64,000 nt of DNA from Leuctra nigra (Eukaryota; Arthropoda; Insecta; Plecoptera; Leuctridae): assembly GCA_934045905.1 (NCBI GenBank), contig OW203770.1, positions 3,472,001 to 3,536,000 on the forward strand, read 5' to 3'. Below the pieces are notes generated by a model. The model saw only the letters and a list, made by a program, of their open reading frames with translations, was not told where the DNA came from and made no database searches. How positions within the stretch are numbered: the stretch's first letter is position 1; each line of letters begins with the position of its first letter. This document shows, piece by piece, positions 22,101 through 34,900 of this stretch. Made by a program: the position numbers and the translations under genes.

Positions 22101-25100
22101 AAAATTAAAAGAATTGTGGGAAAAAAATACATTGACCATTGTTGGGAATTTTTAACAATAGAGAAAACGGTGTTTACTCAAAACTTGATTCAGAAGTCAT
22201 GGTTGATCTGAGGTGCCCATTTTTTTTGTATGGAGGTTGGTTGATGGTGAATGTTTAGGACTAAAATCAATTTTCTAACAAATAATTACTATTATTAAGG
22301 TGATACAAGCGCTCGGCCGTTTTAGAAAATTGAGAGAGAAAAATTGTTTCATAAGTGAGTGTAACTTTTACAGGATGTTCACATGATCAGTCTGATTGTA
22401 TATTAGTAGCCCTTTTTAATTTTTGCTTATTGCATCGTTAATTAGGCGCCGGTTATTCAACAAAACCGCGCAAAACGATGAAATTTGCGATACGATTGGA
22501 GAACAAACCCGTAAACCACTTGATCTCAAATTTTAATCATGATTAGATGAAAGACAAACTTAGGGTTATCCTTTGGCACATTTTTGAAATTTAATTTTAT
22601 ACGGTGCCCAGGGAGACGAGAAAATAGCTATTTTTTCACCAAATTTCACTAATTATTACTAATTAACGAAACAAAAAATTAAAAATGTACCAAGGGATAA
22701 CCCTAAGTTTGTCTTTAATCTAATCACGATTAAAATTTCAAATAATTTGGACTACCCATTTCGTCTCCAATCGTATCGCAAAAAGTGTCTACAAAAAGTA
22801 GCGAAATCGGTCGCGCTTGCAGCACCTTAACAATATAAATTATTTTCAACTACTCATAAAAATTACACAGTTTACATCAATTATATATATTATATATATA
22901 AGGTATATATAAGGATATAACCTTACTAAAAGATGGGGAAGAAACAGAAATAACCCAGCTATATAAGAGTCTACGATACTTTATGAAATCCATGTTTTAT
23001 GAAGCACAAAAAGGTGGCCCCTACTTTTACTAGACGGCTTTACCGAGAGTCTTCAAAATTTTACAGATTATAGATAAATAATAAATCTGTGCCTCTAGTG
23101 CGCCAAAAGTGTTATTTGTTGTTTAGTATTTTCAGGGCAGAGGTGCCAAAAGGACCCATATATTGCTCATATTAGTACCTCCTCAACACGAGTAAAACAT
23201 TTTTTTTGAAGCACTAGAGGCACAGATTTACTCTTTATCTCTATGCTGTAAAAATTTGGAGACAAGCGGTCAAGCAATGAAAAAAAAGTGGGGCCACCTT
23301 TTTATGTTTTTTTGTGGTTTTCAATATTTGAATTAATCTAGTGGAGCGGTCGCTCCACGCCAGCCAAGTCGTACGGCGCGCGCACACACTCATTTAAAAA
23401 GGCTGGAGCAAACCCACTTTTACTGTAAGCATCAAAGTGGCATTTTCGGCCTACTGGATCTTAAAATTGGAAAATCTCACATTGTTGCGATATATCTTAA
23501 TTTCGAGCTATGGCCCACCCTACAACATATACCAAATTTGGGAACAATAGGTTACGCCCTTTGCGCGCTAGAGGGCCGTGAAAACAGTGTTTTAGGGCGG
23601 TTTTCATAATAATAGTATAATAATAATAATAATAATAATAATAATCTCAGTAGTAGTAGTCTCCTGGAATTAAAATCCGGTAAACAGGCCACAGCCTAAA
23701 CGGCTGAACCGATTGATCCCACATTTTTACCACGTGTGCACTTTTGGCGTCTGATTTAACCTTTACCCCATGAATTTTTTGTGCCGCCATTTTGAAACCG
23801 GAAGTGACGTCATATCTCGTCAACGGCTGGACCGATTGGAACGAAAATTGCGCCAAACTATTCAGACGGTCATCTATATGCATTATAAGTAGCAAAAGGC
23901 TAAACATTATGTTAAAGAAACCGGAAATGACGTAATGAAATTTGAAATACATCGATTGGCTTTTTGGCAACAAAGGTTGATCCGATTATTTTGATATTTA
24001 TGTAACGTATGTACTTTTGACGTCTCATGTGACTTGTTATAAATCAACCGGAAGCCGCCATTTTGAAACCGGAAGTGACATCATATCTCAATAACGGCTA
24101 AATAGATTTCAACGAAACCAGCGCAAAACAATTTGGACGGTCAACTTTATGTATTACTAGAGTGCCCCGCCATGTAACACATGACCTAATCACAATCTTT
24201 TCTGATCAAGGTATAATAGATGGCGCAACCCATGAACAACTCTTGCTGATGAATTGACTGATCGTGACAATTGACTTGACCCTCGCGGAACTACCGATCT
24301 CAATAGCAACTCAATTCTAAATCTTGATATTTTTTCAAAACAAACCGAAACAATAATTAAATATGAATGGATCTGTTCAGTGAAGAATTAACCCAAAGTG
24401 TCAGTTTCCAAATTAATATACCTACTTAGAATATTGAAAATAACAACTGAAAAAGGTATGAACGAATCTAAACGAATCCAAATTCTGAATCCGAAATCAT
24501 ACCCAAATGAGTTAATTATACGAAACAAATACGCAACATAAAAAATTACAGCACAATGAAAGATTTCCAACATTATAAAATATATGCTAAGATAACACGG
24601 GCCACACTATCAAGTTTATATGAAAGCAGAGTGAAGAGCATTTCTGTTCTTGTCTGACTACTCTCAAGTGACCTTACTTTCCTCACTGCTATTTGGTCAT
24701 GATCGAAAAAGCACAAAGTATACTTGAAGCCCATGGTCAAGACTGTGTAGTAGAATATAATGCGATTTATTCAGGTCTCCACATAATAAGATTCAACCTG
24801 ATTATATAAATGTACGCATCTCTGCAGAAATCACAACAATACAATTTTGATTCCTAAATGGTACTGTCAGTTTTCAATATACTCAAATCATTTTCAAAAT
24901 GCGATGTGACGTAAGGAGGTACACTCGAGAAAAATTTCCAATATCAGAAAATTCTCTTGCGCCCCCTCCACCCACCCTACACAACATTCTCAACCCCCAA
25001 AATAACATCTAATTACATTTAAATGTTGCTTTTCATGTGGTTCTATTGAGTCAAGGTCCACAGAGTTAAATTGTATTTTCTTCACTGCCAACGGATTCAC

Positions 25101-28100
25101 GGCTTCCTGAAGTTTCAAAGTTTCGAAAAAAGTGTGTTTTTCCATGATATTGTGCATTCCATGCAATATCTCTCGAAATACTCAACGGATTCGATTGAAA
25201 TTGTGTGCACTTTATTTGGCTCGAAATTATCTACAGGAAGAGTCCGGGTTTGATTGAAAATGGGCTAAAATGACGATTTCTATAGAGGTCTATCGTAACG
25301 CAACTTCCGAGCTCTAGGTCAAAACTGTACATTAATAGTAAACTAGAGAGACCCGCCATGTAATACATGACCCAAAGCGCACTATTGTCTGGGTAAAGAA
25401 TAATAGAAGATGGAACAACATTAAAATTAAAACATTAAAATACTCTTATGCTGGCAAGGGAATGTCTTCTCGTGACAATTTTCTTTCCCATCCTATTATA
25501 AAAAATATGTGGAAGGTTCACTAAAGCCAATGCCCATGTAGTGTATGTACAGTGAGATTCAGAAGAAAGCGGTCATAGTGCCCCTGTGCCAGGCAGTGTG
25601 CACAGGGCACTCCGACCGCTTTCTTCTGAATCTCACTGAACACATAAATAAGAAACAAAGAAAACTTGTAAGTAACCATTTGGCAAATATTTAAATATAC
25701 TGTAAACCGCTTAATATTAGTAAAACATTTTAAGCTTGCTCAAAAAAATTGTATATAAATAAATACAATGAAAAATGAACAATGAAAAATGAGCGCAAGA
25801 ATTTCAGATGCATGGAATATAGAATTAATATCATTTGTATAATACTTGAAATATATGACAGAATAGTATGACAATTTGATCGAATCTATAAGTTCCAAAA
25901 TAAGAATCAGTAAATGTTTCAGATACTTTAATTAAAGCAAATATGGGTAGTCAATAATAAAATTGTATAACAAATGCCTATGCATAAAATAATGAAAGAA
26001 ACACGGTATTGAGATGTAATATCAAAGTGTATTTATACTTTGTATGTAATAACTTCAAAAATTACTTTGAAATTCCAGGTTGCGAGAGGCTATAGTAGAA
26101 ACTTACGCGATTTTATGCAGGCTTCCCACTTCATACCTTATCCTGATTATTTAATCGTTCGCATCTCTACTTACATCAACACATTAATGAAAGATTCTGC
26201 ATAATTTCGATTCATAATACATAAAATTAATTATAGTAGGTGCATACACACTAAAATCTTTTGATAAAATGGGAAGTTGTGAAGTCAGGCGGAAAAGATA
26301 TGTCCTTGATTGATCCTTGTCTATAGTAATATCAGAGCTGGGATGTTAGGACATCCCTTTTAATTTTTTGTTTAGCCATGTTTAATATTGATACATAAAT
26401 ATGTTTCATGTGTTCCTGATTTCAAATATAAGTGTTTCATTTTGCCTGAAAATGACTTTATCTCAATGTGTATGAATTTAGTCCTTTTATTTGCTATTTG
26501 AATGTCTTTTAATCCTTTTTCTTAAATTATTGGGAAAAATAATATCAAATACGTCTTTCACAATTGTTGTAACTTGAAAATATTACAAAGCATAAAATTT
26601 CATTGGTCCTTTTTCGGGACTTTATGGTCCTTTTTTTAGTAGTTTTAAGGTACTATTTGCCTGCCTTTTTGTACGTTTCATAGGTCCTAAACATCCTAGC
26701 CCTGTAGATCAAATAATAAACGTAGAATTGGAATTAATCCAAGTCCATAAGAAGGTAACAATATTACTCTCTGGCCAGAAATGTCCCCCCCCCCAAACCC
26801 ACCCCAAGATGTCTACATTTATTCACATGAAATATTGTTTTGCCCCTGGTTGTAAAGTCAAGGTTTACTAAGTAAACCTATTTTCTTCACTGCCTAATAA
26901 AATATTTCACGGCTTCCTATAGTTCTAAAGTTTCGAAAAAATTAAGTTTTTCGATGCAAATTTGGGTTTCTTTTAATATCTCTCGAAATACTCAACGGAT
27001 TCGATTGAAATTGTGTGCACTTTATTTGGCTCGAAATTATCTACAGGAAAAGTCCGGGTTTGATTAAAATTGGGCTAAAATGACGATTTCTATAGAGGTC
27101 TATCGTAACGCAATTTAAGAGCTCCATTGTTGAAACTGTGCATTAATAGTAAAGGATCATCAATAATATTTGCAGTTTCCCATACCTAAACCGGAAATGA
27201 CGTCACACATTTTAAAAATATCACAAATTTTTATTTTGATGCAATAAATATACTATTTGAGACAGCTTATAAAATTGTAATCATGTTTCAAATATACTTC
27301 AAGGGGTCAGAGATTTCAGCCGCCATTTTTAAACCGGAAGTAACGTCATATCTCAAAAACTGGTAGACAAATCGGTATGAAACTAGCGCCAAACGATTCG
27401 GAAGGCCATCTCTATGGAATATGAACAGTACAAATAGAATTTTCCTATTTATGAGACCGGAAATGACGTCAATTAAATGTATAAATTATTATAATTCCCT
27501 CCTATACAATAAATACATATTCAGAAAGCTTAAAATGATACACATCATTTATAGAAATAAATTCTATGTGGCATTGCAGAAAGTTCAGCAGCCATTTTGA
27601 AAACCGAAGTGTTGCCATATCTCGGAACTGGGTTGACTGATTGGAATGAAACCTTTGCTATTCTTCATGAAAGATCATTTAAAGCAATTATTTAGGACCA
27701 TTCGCTGCTATTCATTAGTAGTAACCAAATTGTAAAGGGTGATGATTTTTAAAAATAATTTAGTAATTGTTCATTTCATATGTGTCACAAATTGTTAGAA
27801 TAAACTAAAAAAAGGAGTGATACCCCTATAAAAAACACTTCGTGTAAAAATACCAGCCAAAAAAATATATGAAATCTAAAAATTCTGCACTGAAAAGTAA
27901 TGATATCAAAAAATTTGCCAAGTCAAAACTTTATTTGAAAATCAAAAAATACTTGGCGCATCGATTTTTTAGGGCATTATAGGTATACTATATGTGTTTA
28001 TATATTATGTATATTTTATATCTGGCCTATACTTCTTAGCTATTAATATACACGATGCGCCAAGTATTTTTTGATTTTCAAATAAAGTTTTGACTTGGCA

Positions 28101-28879
28101 AATTTTTTGATATCATTACTTTTCAGTGCAGAATTTTTAGATTTCATATATTTTTTTTGTAGAAGAGACTTGGCTGGTATTTTTACACGAAGTGTTTTTT
28201 ATGGGGATATAACTTACTTCACTGCAGTATTATGCAACATGCAACACACGATTAAATGTCCCAAATTTCACGTAGTACAACCCAGAGCTACTGCATTTTA
28301 ATGCATTTCTAGGATTCTGTCGAGTTCTGCGAGTTCTGTCGACTCTTAAGTAAATAAAAACGATTTTTTTTAATTTGGTGTTTGCAAATGTATCATGGTA
28401 TGTACGTTGCATTGAGTGATAAGTGATTTGTTATAATCTTGTTTTGTCTTACTTCTTCAGTTAAGTAGTTGGCGAACCAGCAGACGATAAACAGCTCGAA
28501 GAAGATCAGAAAGACGCCAAATATCATGAGAAACTCGCCATTGCCAATCTCACGCGCCTGGACAGGGAAAACGTTTATTCTAAATATAGAAATATCAACA
28601 CAAATAAATGACAAATACACTTTGCACCCGAACAATTTACATTTTATTCATAAAATATCAAATTGAAAATTCATGGGACATATTGGAGGAAATCAATTGG
28701 GGCGTATGTGAGCCCGGATGATGTAATTTCTAAGTCCACAACAATGTGAATTACGATGTTACTAATTACGAATACTTTGTTGCCATGGCAATGCTGAGCC
28801 CCATGACGTCAATGCCGATATTACTGTTTTAATAAAAAGGTTAAATAATTTTAAAATTCAGAGATTTTTTTTTAATCTA

Positions 28880-28911
<32 letters not shown>

Positions 28912-31900
28912 TTATATACACAATACAATTGTGTATACGTATTGTGTACGTAAATGTATCATTTACTTGAAAACTATTCATCCCACAACAATAATAATTT
29001 GTTTGTCTACATCCTAGACATGCACTTTCAATATTTCACGATTTTAATCCATTCTACAACTCCCTATTAGAGTTCCTTATTGTTGATAGTTTATAAAAAC
29101 AAACATCGCCCTAGTACTACAGGATACTTCTTTTCCTCCCAGAATCGTACCACAGAGAATGTTTAGATTTTGGCATTTACAGGAACGGTTTTCACGCTTT
29201 CCTGAAGCAAAAGCGATGTTACTTAATGAAATATAAATCTGACAACGTAATCAACAGTGGTGTCTCCAGGGCGCGTAGTAACTACTTTCATCATTTTGGG
29301 GGGGGGGGGGGGGGCATTCTGGGGTCAAAGCCCCACAGAATTCAAGCCCGAAAGGGCGATTTTTTTTAGTATTTACACAATTTAAAAGTGATTCTGGGAT
29401 TTCAAAATGAACAAACCAATTATTGCCCCATTTTGTTATCAAAATGATAACTGTAAAAAGCACATTTATATCTAGTAACTAAACACATAGGGCAAATGCT
29501 CTGTTGTACGGTTACTCTCCAAATTGTACATACCTACTTTGGAACTAAAATTAAAAAAATGTTACCTAATGTCATATACTTAAGAGGCAAACGGAAGCGA
29601 ACGGGAATCGCACGGTTCGTCAAAGCGTTTTTTGAAATTTTGTCTTCCTACTAATTAATTTTAAAAAATCAGATAGTAACGACCCATAACAGCCTAATAG
29701 ACTAAATAATGCCGCACACTGGAGTTCATTATGACCTCTGGTACGACCTCAAAGTGTTAAATACGATTATTTTCGATTATTTTATTAAAAATATCGTATT
29801 TAACACTTTGAGGTCGCACCTGAGGTCATAATGAACTACAGTTTGCGGCATTAAGTCTATTAGGCTGTTATGGGTCGTTACTATCTGATTTTTTAAAATT
29901 ATTATGTGGGAAGACAAAATTTCAAAAAACGCTCTGACGAACCGTGCGATTCCCGTTCGCTTCCGTTTGCCTCTTAAGGCCGATGCACAATTGACGCAGA
30001 CGGACGAACGCGGACGGACGACGGAGACGGATACGATGTTTAGGTATGACATATTCACTCTGGCTGTTCACAATCGGACGCGGACGGACGACGACTTTAA
30101 CACTGTATCCATCTCCGTCGTCCGTCTTCGTAGTCCGTCCGCGTCAATTGTGCATCGACCTTTAAACTCTAAAGTTTAAAAGTCTGTTAATATATTTAAT
30201 AATAAGATTCGATTCAAGCGATACCACGGGACGTAAAATATAAATGTCGTTATTGGCCAAACTACTGCACTCAAAAAGATGGGAGGTCATTTTTGTCATT
30301 CTGTAAGTGATTCTACCACTCACTGTATATGTTTTAACACATTATTGTTGTACTGTAAAATTTCGACTTTTTTATTTAAAAAAATACATAATTATTTTCG
30401 TCGCGATTTAAGCCCCCCATCTTTCACACTACAGACTTCCACGAGGGCTCATTTTGTTCACAAAGAATGGGGGATGTCATGACTTAGCCCAAATTTCGAT
30501 AAATTTATGTCTACTTCGACTATAGCTTACACTAAATAAGTAATATTTGTCTGTAAGATCCGTTACGTTATATATTTTTTTGTTGTAAAAATGTAAACAA
30601 AAAATTTGAAAAAGGGCCACGTCCGCCCATAACTAGACATCTAATGAATATTCTCTCCAAGTTTCGTGTCGTTCAGACAAACTGCTTAGTCTATTCTTTG
30701 TCAAAGGTAATGTGCATTTTACACATTTGAAAACGTCCCGGATTTTTTTTTGTGGTGCCTAAAAACGATTAATGTCATTTGATACCATATGTTACCAGTT
30801 CCCTCTTACGAAATATGAAAAAAAATAATATTGATTTTTTCGGTCGAATCGCGAGGTCCTAGGCAGAGAGAAATAATGTGAATGAAATCTTACTAATGTT
30901 GAGATGTACAATCCCATGACAGCAGCCATTATGGTCAAGACCAGATGCCACGCGAGAGGAGCGGAGTCCATTGAATTGCCCAGGTCGACCATCCTGTTGG
31001 CAAGAGATTCGAACATGTTACAATCCCATGACAGCAGCCATTATGGTCAAGACCAGATGCCACGCGAGAGGAGCGGAGTCCATTGAATTGCCCAGGTCGA
31101 CCATCCTGTTGGCAAGAGATTCGAACATGTTACAATCCCATGACAGCAGCCATTATGGTCAAGACCAGATGCCACGCGAGAGGAGCGGAGTCCATTGAAT
31201 TGCCCAGGTCGACCATCCTGTTGGCAAGAGATTCGAACATGTTACAATCCCATGACAGCAGCCATCATGGTCAAGACCAGATGCCACGCGAGAGGAGCGG
31301 AGTCCATTGAATTGCCCAGGTCGACCATCCTGTTGGCAAGAGATTCGAACATTCGCTATGGATTCTCCTTCCGGCTCTTTCGTTGATCGGTTCTCAGTCA
31401 CATTTCATGTTGCTAGTGGGACATCACGCCGTACAGGCGCGTAGGAACTACTTTCATCATGGGGTGGGGGGGGGATTGCGATACCCGGAAGGGAAGCCCC
31501 CAGTTTTAGCCCCGCAGGGTTGATTTTTGGAATTTAACCCAGTTAAAAGTGATTCTGGGGCTTTAAAATGCACAAACTGAAGCAAAAAACCCTCCAGTTT
31601 GCCCCGCAGGGCATTTATTCGAATATAAACATTTTAAAATCGATTCTGGGACGCTAAACTGATTACAAAAAAACTGGCTAAACTGATTGCTAAACTAAAT
31701 TACAACAAATAACGCCCTATTTTTGCCCCGCAGGGCGTTTTTTAGAATTTAAATAACTTTTAAGTGATTCTTGGACAATAAATTTAATTTTGTATGGTGA
31801 ATGAGGGGTCAGCCAGCTCGAGTAGGGGGGAGGGGATAATCCCCCGATCCCCCCCCCCCCCTTCCTACACGCCTGACGCCGTAATTCTGATAGAGATGAT

Positions 31901-34900
31901 ATTTTACATTTGGTCAGGGGCACAAATAAGGTCAGGCATTTAATAAAGCCCAGTTGCATGATTCTCATTCTACGACCTTTTTATGAGATTGAAATTGGTG
32001 GCATTCGATTCCAATTATGTCTGACATGCTTCATATAGGGGAAGTAGGGGCATAACGGGGACAGGGGCACAACGGGGACATCGCGATATCTGATGCAGCA
32101 AGTGCTGCCATCTGTCGGCATTGGTGAAAAAGTGTTTATCCTGCCTCATTGCTCAGTAGGCAAAAACAAAATCCTGGATTAATTGTAATATCTTTGAGTT
32201 TTAAGAGCTTTGCTGAAAATCAAATTCCTGCTAAAAAATTGACAGATGTCATTTGTGTCACAATAGCGGATTGTCGGAGATTTGTATTGCTCAGACTTGC
32301 TGGTAATTATATATTATATTATGTAGTATGATATTAAAATAATTGTTGTTGCAAATATTATTATATAATGTCTAAAACATGAAAAGTAGAAGTATTGGTC
32401 CTGGGGGCAAAGTGGTGGGGGCATAATGGGTAATGGGATAATGGGTATGCAATGATGATCATAACCACGAACGACGAGACATGATATAATACGATGATAT
32501 ATGATATATATGATGATATATGATGATAAGACGATCATATATGATGATGTCAGGAAGTTAGGTAATCCTATTATCAAAATGGTATTATTCCTATACCCCG
32601 TTACGCCCCGGGTATGGGGTTTAACGGGGTAAATAAACTTTTTCAGAATTTTTAAAGTTTCAAGAAAATTTGTAACTTAAAAAAATTTAAAATGTGTAAG
32701 TAATAAACACTAATTGAAGTACAATTTGAGATTTTTGTGGAGTTTTTTTTTATAGTGAACCCTTATAGGCCTTGGCCAGGTTGCTTCAGTTTCTACATAA
32801 TAATGTGACAAGAATGATTTAATCCAATATTCCAAAAAATCAAATCGATCCGACAATCACAACGCTCACAATGTGACAATTAAACTCTTGCCGCAACCCG
32901 CCACACACTGAACGCAAGCCCGCAACGCATGGAGCAGTGACGTCAGTGCGAGGGACCGCCCTGCAAGCCAGCCCGCGGCCGGCCGCGTGCTCTTACGCTG
33001 AAGCAACCTACTAACTCTATGCCGACACAATATGATGTCAAATGTCAAATAAGTCAATGTCCCTGATTTTACCGTGGTTTACCAAGAAATTTTTCCCGAT
33101 AATAGACCATTGTAAATATTATCTCGGTGGCTCTGCTTTCTAAGAAAAATCATATGCAGTATTATTTCCAGACACCTTAGTCCCTGTTTTACCTATTGTT
33201 GAAACAGGGACTAAGGTGTCTGGAAATCAAACTGCATAATTATGATTTTTCTTAGAAAGCAGAGCCACTGAGATAATATTTAAAATGGTCTATTATTCCA
33301 AACTCGTCCACTTGGCGGTGGTTTCTTACCTACAATCTGATTTCCAGACAGATTTTCGGCGATGCATTCAGTAATTCGCACATTCGCACACGGAAGTAAT
33401 TCGCACTTTAATCTATTTGCAATGTCATAATCAGTCTCTGTAAAGTGGTTTGAACAAACTAGTGATTATTTAGTAGGAGTGAAGTTGTCTCTGGTAATTT
33501 TATGAAGCCACTGTTTATATCTGTCTGCTGATGACTGACTGAGAAATCGATGAAAAGAGAGTTTAATTCCATCCGCGCCTACACATTTTAGAGTATTGTT
33601 ACATTTATATACACAGCATTCTTCAACCATTGTTACGGTATTTCACACGCAGTAAAAAATTTAAACTAAAACTTACATTATTCACTTCTATTTATTCACT
33701 TTTATAGTCACTAGTGTAAACGCTTTTATAATCACTATTTCAATTGTCTATAATAATGAAATACCCACTAGTTATTAAATAAAAGCACTACAAATACTAA
33801 GTTTCTTTATGTCCTGCCTTCCTCGCATAAAATAATAACACCTGAAATACACCCGTATTCATGAAACCACACAAATCAACTGAAGACAGTCAACGCGCTG
33901 CATCCTGCGTTCTTGACGCCGAGCGATCCCTCGCACTGACGTCAGTGCCCCATCCGTGACCGGAAACTAAGAAGGGGTGAAATTCTGCTCATGGGCCGAA
34001 AACAACATTTTTTGACGCCTCAGCTCTTCCGACACCAACTACCTTCCATTGAAACACATACCTTAGGAAGTCGTACTGGGGCTTTATGTGCACACCCTTT
34101 CAAAGCTTATGCCCCTACTTCCCCTACCAAGTTTGGTTTGGTGGTCTGAATTCTATGTCCTTTGGCATTTTTGGATCGCACTTTTTCAAGCTGATTATAC
34201 ATTTCTCTAAATTTGGCAAGTATATTACGCCAATGTGTGATAATGTTTATATAATATGTCCCTATATAACATTCAACCATCATTTCCTGAAAGATTCACT
34301 TGTGTAGATTACAATTCGAAAAATGTCTTGAGTACTTCAACCAATAAATTCAAAAGCAAATAAAAGGCCCACCCTTTCTCAGTGGTTGAGAGCAATACAT
34401 GTTACATAAGAAAAATCCTCAATGTTAAATTTTTACTCAAGTGTATCAGATTATTTAATATTAATTTATTATGTCAAATATGTTAAACTTTGACTTTATT
34501 AAAAAAATTAAAATCGATATTTTTTTATTAATTATTACCTACTTACTTATTTTTATTTCAAGTTTGATCTATTTTTTTAATTTCATTTTCATTAGTATAA
34601 TTAACCCTAAATTTATTTATTTTATTTTACTTTACTAAATAAAAAATATTTGCTCTGAAAATTTGAAGTGGACCATAGAGCTGCAACTATTAAGTCCCGG
34701 GAGGAAGGGTTTTCTAAATCCTTAAAAAAAAATCTTGTTGATAATTTTACTGCCTTTTTTGTTACATCTTATGTGAAACATATCAAAGTGTATGAATACA
34801 CTTATTTCCATTGTAAACATTTACCAAAAAATCTTGCAAAAAATCTTGTTGATAATTTTACTGCCTTTTTTGTTACATCTTATGTGAAACATATCAAAGT

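Noticed and set aside
31159..31401. Small ORFs across the 112-bp repeats as a separate gene
   Set aside because: They read the receptor exon copies in other frames.
32149..33057. Transposase of the 2.1-kb TA-flanked element
   Set aside because: Only 60-codon frames without catalytic motifs; the element appears non-autonomous.
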